Of a stretch of 64,000 nucleotides of DNA, positions 44,183-54,106 are shown one piece after another (position 1 is the first letter of the stretch; each line of letters opens with the position of its first letter). Below the pieces are notes generated by a model. The model ran no database searches, had not been told where the DNA came from, and saw only the letters and a list, made by a program, of their open reading frames with translations. This DNA comes from Gimesia aquarii (lineage in GTDB: Bacteria > Planctomycetota > Planctomycetia > Planctomycetales > Planctomycetaceae), in NCBI RefSeq assembly GCF_007748175.1, contig NZ_CP037422.1:5100334-5164333 (forward strand). Reading direction: 5' to 3'. The translations under genes and the position numbers were made by a program.

Positions 44183-45661
44183 TCAGGCGATCAGTTTTTC
44201 GACGACTTTTCCACCGACATTAGTCAGTCGAATATCGAGGCCACCAAACTTCTGAGCTAATTTTAAGTGATTCATGCCAAACAAGTGGAGCAGCGTTGCA
44301 TGAAAATCATTAATGTGTACCGGCTCATCTTCCACTGACCAGCCAAGTTCGCTCGTCTTACCGATGACTTGTCCGCCTTTGACACCTCCACCGGCCATCC
44401 AGAGACTGAACGCGTTAGGGTGATGGTCACGGCCTGTGACTGCTTTAGAGCCAGTACGATTTTCACCGAGTGGCGTTCGCCCGAATTCTCCGGCCATCAC
44501 AACCAGAGTGGAATCGAGTAATCCACGTTGCTTCAGGTCTTTCAGTAATGCAGCAACGGGTTGATCTACGATATTCGTATTACGGGTAAGACCAGCATCA
44601 AGTCCACTATGATGATCCCAGGAAGCATGATAGAGATTAATAAATCGAACACCCCGTTCTACCAACCTGCGTGCTAAAAGACAATTGCGTGCAAAGGCCG
44701 CTTCGGCGTCCGAGCCTCCTCCCCGTTTCCCTTTTTTGGTGTCACCCTTTCGATTGACTCCATACGCGGTTTGAGTTGCTTTGGTTTCGCTTGATAAATC
44801 TATCAACTCAGGAGCCGAGGATTGCATTTGAAATGCTAATTCATAGCTGGCGATGCGGCTGGCAATTTCCTCATCACCAGTCTGGTCAAGCTGCTTGCGA
44901 TTTAAACGCTTGATGGCTTCCAGTCCCGATTTTTGAATTTCCGAACTGATTCCCGGAGGATTATTCAAATTCAGAACCGGCTCACCTTTATTTCTGAATA
45001 GAACTCCGGCATAAGTCGATGGTAAAGAGCCGCTTGACCAGAGCGATGCACCTCCACTTGCACCACGTCCTGCTGTCAGTACAACATAACCCGGTAAGTT
45101 GGTAGATTGACTTCCCAGTCCGTAAGTCAACCAGGAACCGATGCTGGGTCTGCCGAACCGACCGACTCCGGTATTCATCATGAGTTGAGCGGGATGATGA
45201 TTGAACTGTTCCGTATACATTGAACGAACCAATGCAATATCATCTGCACAGGACGCGATATTCGGAAGTAAGTCGGAAAATTCGGTCCCACATTCACCAT
45301 GTTTGGTGAATTTTCGAGGGCTACCACTCAAAGTTGCAGTTTCTTTGTTGATAAACGCAAAACGAACTTTTTCAGTGACCTCTTTAGGAAGAGGTTGTCC
45401 ATTTAGCTCCTGGAGTTTTGGTTTGGGGTCATATAGATCAATTTGACTGGGGCCACCCGCCAGAAAGATAAAGATACAGTTTTTCGCTTTTCCTGGAAAA
45501 TGCGAGTCTTTGGGGGCGAGAGGATTTGACAGATTAGTATCCGAAGCAAGTAAGCCTTCCTTTTCCATCATCGCAGCCAGTGCATAACCAGCCACACTGC
45601 AGGAAGAGTTCAGCAGAAAGCGACGACGTGCCAGATTTAAAGAATCAGAATAGGTATTCAT
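44183..45661 (-). CDS. DUF1501 family secreted protein
   Basis: The 492-residue protein has a twin-arginine-like signal (ARRRFLLNSSCSVAGYALAA). Family blocks are CIFIFLAGGPSQIDLYDPKP, EQFNHHPAQLMMNTG, LPGYVVLTAGRG, GVRFINLYHASWDHH, LVVMAGEFGRTP and GRDHHPNAFSLWMAGGG. The fold is related to alkaline phosphatase and sulfatases, with possible metal ligands in HASWDHH and GRDHH. It directly follows the PSD1-type gene (62 bases), the standard planctomycete pairing. The pair is thought to act on complex extracellular material; no activity is proven. Confidence 0.92.
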   Translation of the reverse strand: MNTYSDSLNLARRRFLLNSSCSVAGYALAAMMEKEGLLASDTNLSNPLAPKDSHFPGKAKNCIFIFLAGGPSQIDLYDPKPKLQELNGQPLPKEVTEKVRFAFINKETATLSGSPRKFTKHGECGTEFSDLLPNIASCADDIALVRSMYTEQFNHHPAQLMMNTGVGRFGRPSIGSWLTYGLGSQSTNLPGYVVLTAGRGASGGASLWSSGSLPSTYAGVLFRNKGEPVLNLNNPPGISSEIQKSGLEAIKRLNRKQLDQTGDEEIASRIASYELAFQMQSSAPELIDLSSETKATQTAYGVNRKGDTKKGKRGGGSDAEAAFARNCLLARRLVERGVRFINLYHASWDHHSGLDAGLTRNTNIVDQPVAALLKDLKQRGLLDSTLVVMAGEFGRTPLGENRTGSKAVTGRDHHPNAFSLWMAGGGVKGGQVIGKTSELGWSVEDEPVHINDFHATLLHLFGMNHLKLAQKFGGLDIRLTNVGGKVVEKLIA

Positions 45662-45723
45662 CGTTTTTTCTGTCCAAATCGAAAAGTGATCTTTTAAAAT
45701 TACATGTAGTATTTTTTATGCTA

Positions 45724-48700
45724 CTAGCCACGTGTGACAAACTCATCCAGATTCATTAAAACTCGTCCAATAATAATCCAGGCTGCCACTTCTTGTGGAG
45801 TACTACCAGCGGGAATCTTTTGACCTTTAGTAAGCTGAGTGACGGCTTTCTGATCTGACTTAAGGATTTGAGTTTGATCTCGATAAAGTTGCTTAACGAT
45901 GTTGAGATCTTCATCCGAAGGTGGTCGCGCCAGGCAGAGTTGAAACGCATGTTTGATGCGAGTATCGAGCTGAGAGCCCTTGTTTTGTGTTTCCGCAACA
46001 ATACGCCTTCCAAGTGTCTGCGAACATTCAAAAAAGACCGGGTCATTCCAGATTGTCAACGCCTGGATGGGAGTGTTTGATCTTTCTCTACGTGTACAGC
46101 TCAGATTCGAATCAGGAGAATCGAAGGCCATTAGCATGGGGTACGGAACCGTTCTTTGGAAAAACGTATATAATCCTCGCCGGTAGCGATCGTCCCCTTT
46201 GCTGGTAGGCCATTTGACTGAATTCGCGTATCCCAAGCTGGCGACACCATCAGGTTGGGGGGGATTCACACTGCGGCCTCCGATCTTATGTTTCAATAAT
46301 CCACTGACAGCAAGCGCCTGATCACGGACGATCTCAGCTTCAACGCGTAGACGGTTTTGATGAGACAACCAGGTATTATAGGGATTGCGTTCTGCTAGCT
46401 CTGGTCTACTGTTTGAAGACTGGCGATACGTGGCTGATGTGACAATTAATTTATGGAGCTGTTTCAAACTCCAGTTGTTTTCACGGAATTGCGTTGCAAG
46501 CCAATCCAGAAGTTCTGGATGAGAAGGAGGTTCACCCTGTGTACCAAAATCATCAAGCGTAGACACGATGCCGCGTCCAAAATAATGGTTCCAAATACGA
46601 TTCACGGTGACCCGCGCCGTTAACGGATTTTGGGGGCTGAATAACCACCGCGCCAGATCAAGACGATTGGGTTTTTGAATGTTCAGCGGTGGCAGGACCG
46701 CGGGTGTGTTTGGCTGAACTTCGTCAGCCGGGTTTAGAAAATCACCACGAACCATAAGATGTGTTTTGCGAGGAACCTTGAGGTGGCTCACAACCTGAGC
46801 TTTTGTAGTTTCAGCCGGATTCTTGGGTGCTTTTTTTCTGTGGGCGAGTTCGGCTTCTTTCAGCTTTTTAAGCTGAGGATCTATTGTATGGTAGTATTCC
46901 AGAAGTTCCTGTTGTTGAGAAGCAGTTCGTTGATTACGAGGTGTGTTTAGCGTATCAACGATCATATCCGTCATGCCTATCAGGGGCAATGGTTTGGATC
47001 CGGTAGTCAGTGACAGTCGAAATCGCCCCAGGTTATGATACAGTTTTCGCGTGGTTGAGTGCTGAAGTGAAACGGTAACGAGCGTACCTTTCTCAGAACC
47101 AAAGGCTGTTTTGGTTTCAAAGGTTGCGATCTGTTTCTTTCCCTGTTGTGGACTAATCGACCAGCCGGTATGGGGGCTGTTGTTAATGACGCGGTCAACT
47201 TTATATCCCGCCATCTCAAAACTGGCCTGAGCTTTTTGGAGAGGGATTTCTGTCGTTGTTTGGGGAGTTTCCAGGTCCGCAGCTTTCACAGTGAGCATTG
47301 TCAGTTCGAAATCTCCGGAAGGACTACGTCCGGGACCGTTTTTCGGAAGGCTGGGATCTGGTAATGCTTCAAGGCGGATTCCGTTGATGTTTTTCAGGTT
47401 CGTCTTGAACGTGATCGTATAAATTTCTGCGCGTCCCGGGTTATGTCCTCCCGCCAATATAGAACGATCGGGCAGGATCTTGAGGGTTGAATTTTGTTTG
47501 GCATGGACTGACTCGGGCTTCAGAATGGTCCAGATTGCCTTTTTCTTCGGATTTTGCTGTTCCCATTTTATCAGTGATTGATTCAGTTGAGTTTGTTCAA
47601 AATCCTGAATCGCTTTGACGAGTGGGCCATGGTCTTTTTGATAAATTTGATTCGCCTTTTCGTAGGCGGCACGTTCTTCAGGCAGGGGAGCACCGATATT
47701 CGGTTCAGTCAAAGAATTGAAGAAGGCGTACAGCCGATAATATTCGCGTTGAGTGAGAGGGTCGTACTTATGGGTGTGACATTGTCCACATCCCACAGTG
47801 ATTCCCAGCCAGACTGATCCCAGTGTATTCGTGCGGTCGACGGTTCGTTTGACGCGGTCTTCTTCCGGATCGGTCCCGCCTTCACGGTTAATGAGAGTAT
47901 TCCGATGGAATCCGGTTGCCACCAGTTGATCGGTCGTGGGATTCGGTAATAAATCACCGGCGAGTTGTTCTATCGAAAATTGATCGAAGGGCAGATCTTC
48001 ATTTAACGCATCGATGACCCAGGTTCTCCAGCGCCAGGCATGCGGTCGTTTACTGTCTTTCTCAAATCCGTCACTATCCGCATAACGAGCTAAATCGAGC
48101 CAGTGTCTCCCCCAGCGTTCCCCATAGTGCCGGGAGGCGAGTAGATGATCAACCAGTTTTTCATACCAGTTTGGATCTGTGTCTGTGGTCCATTGCTCAT
48201 ATTCTTTAATGGAGGGGGGGAGTCCGATTAAATCCAGATAGACTCTTCGAACGAGAGTATTACGGTCTGCTTCTTCAGAAGGGAGTACTTTTTCCTGTTC
48301 CAGTTTTTGCAGGATGAATGCGTCGATGCCATTTTTAACCCAGGAGTTGAGCTGAACCTGGGGAAGAGGATTTGATTGAATGGGTTGGAACGCCCAATGA
48401 TCTGAGCCGGGAAGTTTTTCATTTTGATCAGCAGAATCTGGCCACTTTGCGCCTGCTTCAATCCAACGTTTGACCAGTGCCAGTTCTGCTTTAGAGAGAG
48501 GTGTTCCTTCACCTTCGGGGGGCATTTTATCGCCATCACCCGTTCCTGAAATGCGGTGATAGAGTTCACTCTTTTCAGTTTGACCAGGGATAATCGCAAT
48601 TCCGCTGTCGCCCCCTTCCAGGGCGCGGCTTTTGAGATCGAGTCGAAAACCGCCTTCCTGTTTTTCTCGCCCATGGCAAGAATAACATTTCGCTTGAAAG

Positions 48701-48837
48701 AGCGGTTTAATTTGTTTGAGATAATCAGGTTTGTGAGAATCGGTAGTGGTGTCTTTCGCGAAGACAAACGACATTTGGCTTATGACATAAAAAGCAACGA
48801 TTATCCAGGCAGTGAAATGGGTTGCAGGACACTTCAT
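45724..48837 (-). CDS. Planctomycete cytochrome-domain protein with DUF1549 and DUF1553
   Basis: GAGG six bases upstream fixes the start at 48837, giving 1037 residues. After a signal peptide comes a PSCyt1-type c-haem site CYSCH at residues 51-55. DUF1549 follows from about residue 150 (WVKNGIDAFILQKLEQEK) and includes a second CxxCH-like site CGQCHTH at about 350. A carbohydrate-binding-like beta region occupies the middle. DUF1553 follows from about 715 (FSPQNPLTARVTVNRIWNHY, RRSLYTF-type segment). These proteins are secreted and hallmark planctomycetes. The likely role is redox-linked breakdown of polymers with the DUF1501 partner downstream. Confidence 0.93.
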   Translation of the reverse strand: MKCPATHFTAWIIVAFYVISQMSFVFAKDTTTDSHKPDYLKQIKPLFQAKCYSCHGREKQEGGFRLDLKSRALEGGDSGIAIIPGQTEKSELYHRISGTGDGDKMPPEGEGTPLSKAELALVKRWIEAGAKWPDSADQNEKLPGSDHWAFQPIQSNPLPQVQLNSWVKNGIDAFILQKLEQEKVLPSEEADRNTLVRRVYLDLIGLPPSIKEYEQWTTDTDPNWYEKLVDHLLASRHYGERWGRHWLDLARYADSDGFEKDSKRPHAWRWRTWVIDALNEDLPFDQFSIEQLAGDLLPNPTTDQLVATGFHRNTLINREGGTDPEEDRVKRTVDRTNTLGSVWLGITVGCGQCHTHKYDPLTQREYYRLYAFFNSLTEPNIGAPLPEERAAYEKANQIYQKDHGPLVKAIQDFEQTQLNQSLIKWEQQNPKKKAIWTILKPESVHAKQNSTLKILPDRSILAGGHNPGRAEIYTITFKTNLKNINGIRLEALPDPSLPKNGPGRSPSGDFELTMLTVKAADLETPQTTTEIPLQKAQASFEMAGYKVDRVINNSPHTGWSISPQQGKKQIATFETKTAFGSEKGTLVTVSLQHSTTRKLYHNLGRFRLSLTTGSKPLPLIGMTDMIVDTLNTPRNQRTASQQQELLEYYHTIDPQLKKLKEAELAHRKKAPKNPAETTKAQVVSHLKVPRKTHLMVRGDFLNPADEVQPNTPAVLPPLNIQKPNRLDLARWLFSPQNPLTARVTVNRIWNHYFGRGIVSTLDDFGTQGEPPSHPELLDWLATQFRENNWSLKQLHKLIVTSATYRQSSNSRPELAERNPYNTWLSHQNRLRVEAEIVRDQALAVSGLLKHKIGGRSVNPPQPDGVASLGYANSVKWPTSKGDDRYRRGLYTFFQRTVPYPMLMAFDSPDSNLSCTRRERSNTPIQALTIWNDPVFFECSQTLGRRIVAETQNKGSQLDTRIKHAFQLCLARPPSDEDLNIVKQLYRDQTQILKSDQKAVTQLTKGQKIPAGSTPQEVAAWIIIGRVLMNLDEFVTRG

Positions 48838-49105
48838 GTTTTGCCTCATATGATCAGGCAATTCAACGATCTGGGTGCGTCTCTGGAAGGCCAATGTTAC
48901 GCCATCGCAACATGGGAGAACAGGTAAGTCCCCTTTATGATCACTGTAATTGATATACTAAACTGCGAATACCATCCTTGTCAATTCTTTACTTCTTGAT
49001 CGCTTTTGACTAGGCCAGAATCAAAAAAAACTTTAAAGGGGAGTCAGAGCCGTCTCTAAAGGTCTGTTGGTAGTAGTGGTTTAGCTGAGAGATCGATTTG
49101 AGAAT

Positions 49106-50044
49106 CTATTTCTTTGTGGAATGCGGAATTGATGCCTGTATGGGGAACAGTTTTAAAAGTGCTTTTCTGTTGGGACGTGAACCATACTCGCATAATTCGA
49201 AGGCTTCAGCATATTTGATCTTCTTCCCAATTTCTTCCCCATAAATAGCAATCAGTTCAGTCCGATATTTGTTTGCTTCAGAAGATTGTCTGCGTACCCA
49301 GGAGGGGCGAAGGTGTTCGATTCGTAATTCAGGGGGATTGGCAGGAGGAACTTTAGCGGCACGTTCCGGGTTTCCCCCAGCACCACCTTCCAGGGATTGT
49401 GAAACCAGTTGTGCGACTGCTTTGAGTTTCTGGTCAAATACGTTGTCGATGGCAACAACCACATTTGGTCGGAAGGGGTAGGGCTTTTGAAAGCGGTCGC
49501 TGGAATACATAAAGACCGGGTTTTTTTTCAAATGTGGAACATTCGGGCAGAAGTAAGGGACCGTAACCATGAATGCGGCATCCTGAACCAGCACCCCAAC
49601 ATAACGATGATCTGGATGGTAGTCCCAGGGACGATGTGAGATGACGAGATCGGCCTTCCATTCACGAATCAATCGCACTATTTTTTTTCGATTTTCCAGT
49701 GTCGGCAGCAATTCACCGTCATGAATATCGAGAACTTCTGTTTCAACTCCAAGAATTTTACCCGCTGCTTTGACCTCAGCGGCCCTTCTTTGCGCCAGTG
49801 TCCCGCCTGCCATTTCAAAGTGACCAATATCCCCGTTCGTGACAGAGACCAGTTTTACTTTGTGTCCTTGTTGCGCCCACAGGGCAGCAGTCCCTCCATC
49901 TTTATATTCTGCATCGTCGGGATGTGCTCCGAAGCAAATGATGCGTAACGAACCGCTTTCTTCTGCTTGAACAGAAAACGTGCAGAGTAGAGAGAAAAGT
50001 AAAACGAAGGTTATGCGAATGATACTTGTCAAGTTTGTTTTCAT
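49106..50044 (-). CDS. Secreted PIG-L/LmbE family deacetylase
   Basis: The 312-residue protein has a signal peptide (IRITFVLLFSLLCTFSVQAE). The metal-binding GAHPDDAEYKDGGTAALW motif begins at about residue 37, and the third ligand is in SHRPWDYHPDHRYVG. It is expected to remove N-acetyl groups from GlcNAc-type sugars using Zn. Export suggests action on extracellular or envelope glycans. It lies apart from the PSD1 operon and follows the Gly-rich gene in the same direction. Confidence 0.92.
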   Translation of the reverse strand: MKTNLTSIIRITFVLLFSLLCTFSVQAEESGSLRIICFGAHPDDAEYKDGGTAALWAQQGHKVKLVSVTNGDIGHFEMAGGTLAQRRAAEVKAAGKILGVETEVLDIHDGELLPTLENRKKIVRLIREWKADLVISHRPWDYHPDHRYVGVLVQDAAFMVTVPYFCPNVPHLKKNPVFMYSSDRFQKPYPFRPNVVVAIDNVFDQKLKAVAQLVSQSLEGGAGGNPERAAKVPPANPPELRIEHLRPSWVRRQSSEANKYRTELIAIYGEEIGKKIKYAEAFELCEYGSRPNRKALLKLFPIQASIPHSTKK

Positions 50045-50132
50045 GGTGCTTTGCTCCGGTAATCACTGAGGTTTTTTCTGAATCTTCCATTCAAAATACC
50101 TCAGTTTGGTGGTGAGTGATAGTGCTGCGCAC

Positions 50133-50167
50133 AAAAAAATCAAGGCCCGGTTTACTGAGCCTTGATT
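50133..50167 (-). terminator. Terminator of the Gly-rich protein gene
   Basis: A 9-bp stem (AATCAAGGC/GCCTTGATT, 50139-50147 with 50159-50167) is followed on the minus strand by T7. It lies 33 bases after the stop of the 50200-51087 gene. Confidence 0.85.
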
Positions 50168-50199
50168 CAGAAGTTTCATGATAATCTACGAATAGTGTG

Positions 50200-51087
50200 T
50201 TAAGGTGAAAAGCTGCGTGCTGTTTCACTTCTGGTTTTGGTCTTTTCTTTTGAGCTACTCGCAGTCTCTGTTCGATTCCGTGCTCGTTCCTGTGCCATAC
50301 CTACTAATTGAGCTGCAAATTGAATTTCATTTGGCTTGAAGTAGGGAGTGGGAGGAGAGCCACCCAGGTGTTTGACTGACTTGGATGCAAGTTCCTGCCA
50401 GCTCATTTTATCGGCCAAATGCCAGGCTGCCGCCTGTCCTGCTTGTTGATTGACACGACCTGTAGCAACAAACTTGAGAAGTTCTTGCAGTGCAGGATCT
50501 TTGACCATATCTTCTGTTTTGACCATACGATATTTCATACGAGGAGCAGGTTCTGCTTTACCATGCTCCAGGCAAACAGATGTGTAGGGGACATAAACTG
50601 TTTTTTCAGGTGGAATTGAGAAGAAACCTCCACCAGCAGCACCACCGCCGGCTCCTAAACCACCCCCTCCAAGACCACCACCTAATCCACCGCCAGCACC
50701 ACCACCGGCTGTTTGAGCACCACCACCCTGTCCTAAGCCTCCTCCAAGTCCACCGCCGAGTCCTCCACCACCCAGACCACCACCCAAGGCACCTTGCTTG
50801 AGGACTTGAACAGCGAGGAACGTTTCAGGGAGTTTTACATTAAGTGGTTTCGAATTGTTGTTCGTAATCAAAACGTTTCCACCTTTTGAGTTTTTGGCTA
50901 CGATTTTGACATCGACCGTACCGTCTTCCATAGCGGTGAAAATGTCATCAATCTTCTCTGCAGAGGGATTGTATTTTTGAGGTCGAATCGACTTCTTTGC
51001 CGCTTCGAGATTTGTGCTCAGACAGAGTGCCAGGCAGCCAACGGAAAGAAACATCATGCATCGGGACGTGAGATTTCTGGACAACAT
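50200..51087 (-). CDS. Secreted protein with glycine-rich low-complexity insert
   Basis: The 295-residue protein has a signal peptide (RCMMFLSVGCLALCLSTNLE), with alternative starts at the Met pair of residues 11-12. A beta domain follows (residues ~45-97, VDVKIVAKNSKGGNVLITNN). A tract of about 54 residues (101-154) is almost only Gly with Leu and Ala. A second, helical domain from about 185 includes ALQELLKFVATGRVNQQAG. The Gly tract is a flexible linker or assembly region. No catalytic motif is visible. Two other secreted proteins of this type family are not seen nearby. Confidence 0.75.
   Translation of the reverse strand: MLSRNLTSRCMMFLSVGCLALCLSTNLEAAKKSIRPQKYNPSAEKIDDIFTAMEDGTVDVKIVAKNSKGGNVLITNNNSKPLNVKLPETFLAVQVLKQGALGGGLGGGGLGGGLGGGLGQGGGAQTAGGGAGGGLGGGLGGGGLGAGGGAAGGGFFSIPPEKTVYVPYTSVCLEHGKAEPAPRMKYRMVKTEDMVKDPALQELLKFVATGRVNQQAGQAAAWHLADKMSWQELASKSVKHLGGSPPTPYFKPNEIQFAAQLVGMAQERARNRTETASSSKEKTKTRSETARSFSP
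50626..50787 (-). repeat. Glycine-rich coding repeat
   Basis: Degenerate GGTGGA/CTTGGA-type triplet units encode the Gly-Leu-Gly-Gly tract of the 50200-51087 gene. Slippage would change length in frame. Confidence 0.7.
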
Positions 51088-51485
51088 AGAAATTGTTCCT
51101 GTGGTTCACTTAGAGAATACCACCCAAGTGTGGTGTAAGAATAGAATTCATCGTTCTTACGGGAGCAGTCATTTTTCCCAACTATCCCGTCATCTACATC
51201 TTACAGCATATAAAACAGTCCTGGCAATAAAAAGTTGCCTGGAAACGAACTTTTTCACAAGTCAGCTTGAGGGCTGTTTATGTGAAACCGGTCAGGTAAA
51301 TGATGAGAGGGGCCAGATTGTGCGGATTATGTGGCACATATCAGTGGCAGAGTATTAGCGGGTTCGTAATAATTTCGGCTAAGTCGTTTTTGAAATAGGA
51401 GATTTTGGCATTAGAAGTCTCCTAAACCCCTGAAAATGTTAATGATTGTTAACGCGAATTCACTTTGAATTGCCAGGAAGGATGT
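51088..51485. other. Divergent intergenic region
   Basis: No convincing gene; the frame at 51014-51358 mostly overlaps the Gly-rich gene in antisense. The final bases carry the ribosome site of the 51486 gene (AGGAAGG at 51475-51481). No other motif recognised. Confidence 0.4.
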
Positions 51486-52532
51486 ATGTTCCAGGAAATC
51501 AATGCAGAGAATGCCGTTGAGTATTTAAAGGCCCATCAACATCTCAAATCTGATGAAACGGCATCTGCAGAAGCTCTGGCGTGGGGGGTTTCTAATATAG
51601 TCATTCGTATATATAGGGATGACTCGGAAGACTTTGTGATCAAACAGTCGCGAGAACAACTCCGCACGCAGGCACAGTGGTTTTGTGAGCTCGACCGAAT
51701 CTGGCGGGAGTTAGAAGTCATGCAGGAGTTGCAGAACCTGCTACCAGAAGGAGTTGTGCCACGTATTCTGTTTGAAGATCGAGAGAACTATCTGTTTGCC
51801 ATGCAGGCAATCGATCCCGAGCATCAAGTTTGGAAAGCAGAATTATTAGATGGAAAATTTGATCAGAAAATAGCACATGATTTGGGAAGCTATTTAAGTG
51901 CCATTCACCGTAAAAGTTTTATGAACGGAGAATATCAAACGCGCTGGGGGGATCAAAGGGTATTTGATCAACTCAGAATTGATCCATTTTATCGCTATAT
52001 CCTGAAATCGCACTCGGAAATCAAACCCTGGATTGAAGATTTAATCAAGGAGATGACTGGCAATCAAATCTGTCTCGTCTTGGCGGATTTCAGCCCTAAG
52101 AATATTTTGATCACTGAGCAAGGCATTCATTTAGTCGATTTTGAGACTGCTCATTTTGGTGATCCCGCGTTTGACCTTGGTTTTTTTCTCAGTCATCTAT
52201 TACTGAAAGCGATTTTTCATCAAGAACAGGGAAATCATTGTATTCAACTGGCTGAAGGTTTCTGGGAGCAGTACGTTAAGCACGGGGCTCAGTTGTCTCT
52301 GCCTGATGTTAGAGAGGCAACCAAAATGGAAGAGCAGGAATTGGGAAGCCGCACAATTCGTCATTTGGCAGCGTGTATGTTATCGCGGGTCGATGGTAAA
52401 AGTACGGTCGATTATCTCACCGAGCCTGATCAACAAGACCAGGTTCGTTCTTTCGCTCTTTCTTTGATTCTGGATCCACCCGATTCGTTACAAAGAGCAG
52501 TTTCACGATTAACTGAGATGTTGAATTCGTGA
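51486..52532 (+). CDS. Aminoglycoside-phosphotransferase-fold small-molecule kinase
   Basis: From ATG 51486, with AGGAA six bases upstream, the protein has 348 residues. The N-lobe includes SNIVIRIYRDDSEDFVIKQS with the ATP-binding Lys53. The catalytic loop LVLADFSPKNILI has Asp201 and Asn206 but Ala in place of the usual His-Gly of HGD. The metal-binding motif is VDFETAHFGDPAFDLGFFLS (Asp218). Relatives phosphorylate choline, methylthioribose, homoserine or fructosamines; a substrate cannot be assigned. The enolase-like gene starts 115 bases downstream on the same strand. Confidence 0.8.
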   Translation: MFQEINAENAVEYLKAHQHLKSDETASAEALAWGVSNIVIRIYRDDSEDFVIKQSREQLRTQAQWFCELDRIWRELEVMQELQNLLPEGVVPRILFEDRENYLFAMQAIDPEHQVWKAELLDGKFDQKIAHDLGSYLSAIHRKSFMNGEYQTRWGDQRVFDQLRIDPFYRYILKSHSEIKPWIEDLIKEMTGNQICLVLADFSPKNILITEQGIHLVDFETAHFGDPAFDLGFFLSHLLLKAIFHQEQGNHCIQLAEGFWEQYVKHGAQLSLPDVREATKMEEQELGSRTIRHLAACMLSRVDGKSTVDYLTEPDQQDQVRSFALSLILDPPDSLQRAVSRLTEMLNS

Positions 52533-52647
52533 ATACCAATCGGGTGACGGTTAAGTGATTTCCTGTTATCTTATTAGATGAGTTGGTCGAGTCACTTAGA
52601 TTTATTAACCATTACATTAGCAACGGCAGTCAGGAGAGTGATCTGTC

Positions 52648-54006
52648 ATGACGCAAATAGAATATGTGCAGGCGCGAGAAGTTTTTGATAGTCGTGGAAA
52701 TCCCACGGTAGAAGTAGAAATCTGTTGTGCGAACTCTCGCTCTGGCAGAGCTATTGTTCCCAGTGGGGCCAGTACAGGAAAATTTGAAGCAGTTGAGTTG
52801 CGTGATCAAGATTTAGAGCGTTTCGATGGATTGGGAGTCACTCAGGCGGTTGAAAACGTCCGTGGCGAGATTGCAGAGGCATTAATTGGTCAGGATGCCG
52901 CCGACCAACGCGAGATCGATTCAAAGCTGTGTGAACTGGACGGTACCGAGAACAAATCGCGGTTGGGAGCCAATGCGATCTTAGGAGCCTCCCTGGCAGC
53001 CGCCTATGCAGCTGCGGAATCGCAACAGCAGAGCCCCGTTGAGCGTTTTGCTGAAATCTGGTCTGACTATGTTTCTGATAACGAGGACAGTCAGGACCAA
53101 CGAACCTCTTTATTAGCACAGTCAATGTTACTGCCACTACCCATGGTCAATATGATTTCAGGTGGACTTCATGCAGGGCGTAATCTCGATTTTCAAGATT
53201 TCCTGATCCTGCCCGTAGGAGCGACTTCATATCGGCAGGCGTTTGAGTGGATTGTGACGATCTACCGTCGACTGGGTCAGATCTTGAATAAAACAGGGCA
53301 CGAAGGATCATTGATTGGAGATGAAGGTGGTTACGGTCCCAAGCTAAGCAGTAATAGTGAAGCGGTCAAGTTTGTTGTAGCAGCCATTGAATCTGCAGGA
53401 TTGAATCCTGGTGAAGATGTCGCGATCGGATTGGATGTCGCCAGTACTCACTTTTACGATTCTGAAACGGGAACCTATCATTTAAATGCAACAGGAGATG
53501 AGGCACTCTCGGCAGATGATGTGATCGATATGCTTGAGCGGTGGGTCGATACGTATCCGATTATCAGCATCGAGGATGGTTTGGCAGAAGATGACTGGGA
53601 AGGCTGGAAAAAACTGACTGAACGCTTGGGACATCGTGTGCAATTAATTGGTGATGATTTTTTTGTCACCAATCATCGACGTTTGCAGCAAGGGATTGAC
53701 ACTCAGACGGCGAACAGTGTTTTAATCAAATTGAATCAGATAGGAACGCTTTCTGAAACTCTGGAAACATTAAAAATGTCAATTGATCATGGGTATTGGC
53801 CCGTTGTTTCTGCTCGTAGTGGTGAAACAGAAGATACGACGATTGCCGATCTCGTAGTGGCAACAGGGGCGGGGCAGCTCAAAGTGGGGTCGGTCGGGCG
53901 GAGTGAAAGACTGGCGAAGTATAATCAATTGCTCAGACTGGAAGAAAAATTATCTGATCGAGCAGGTTATCATGGAGGCCGTATTTTTTCCTGTTTGAAA
54001 CAATAA
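52648..54006 (+). CDS. eno: Enolase-like protein with altered active site
   Basis: The 452-residue protein follows the enolase fold from AREVFDSRGNPTVEVEI to SERLAKYNQLLRLEEKL. Catalytic base Lys361 and acid Glu226 (GDEGG) are present, as are metal ligands Asp263, Glu309 and Asp336 and loop residue His175. Two positions differ from classical enolase: yeast Glu168 corresponds to Asp184 (FQDFL for QEFM), and yeast His373 to Ala389 (SARSGETED for SHRSGETED). An insertion of about 20 residues lies near 132-155. It may be a true glycolytic enolase of a variant branch or act on a related 2-phospho acid. AGGAGA precedes the start. Confidence 0.85.
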   Translation: MTQIEYVQAREVFDSRGNPTVEVEICCANSRSGRAIVPSGASTGKFEAVELRDQDLERFDGLGVTQAVENVRGEIAEALIGQDAADQREIDSKLCELDGTENKSRLGANAILGASLAAAYAAAESQQQSPVERFAEIWSDYVSDNEDSQDQRTSLLAQSMLLPLPMVNMISGGLHAGRNLDFQDFLILPVGATSYRQAFEWIVTIYRRLGQILNKTGHEGSLIGDEGGYGPKLSSNSEAVKFVVAAIESAGLNPGEDVAIGLDVASTHFYDSETGTYHLNATGDEALSADDVIDMLERWVDTYPIISIEDGLAEDDWEGWKKLTERLGHRVQLIGDDFFVTNHRRLQQGIDTQTANSVLIKLNQIGTLSETLETLKMSIDHGYWPVVSARSGETEDTTIADLVVATGAGQLKVGSVGRSERLAKYNQLLRLEEKLSDRAGYHGGRIFSCLKQ

Positions 54007-54037
54007 AATCCATTTCTCATGCTGGCCGCTACGATAT

Positions 54038-54073
54038 AAAAAGAGCCCCCGAATATTTCGGAGGCTCTTTTTT
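54038..54073. terminator. Intrinsic terminator after the enolase-like gene
   Basis: AAAAAGAGCC pairs with GGCTCTTTTT, with an inner CCGA/TCGG helix, and ends in T6. A-rich on the other side, so it can also serve the convergent 54107 gene. Confidence 0.88.
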
Positions 54074-54106
54074 GCAATATAAGGAGTAGACTCAGTTCCG
54101 CATTAA

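Noticed and set aside
48556-48927. 123-codon frame antisense to the start of the PSD1-type gene
   Set aside because: It overlaps the haem-site region of a clearly coding gene.
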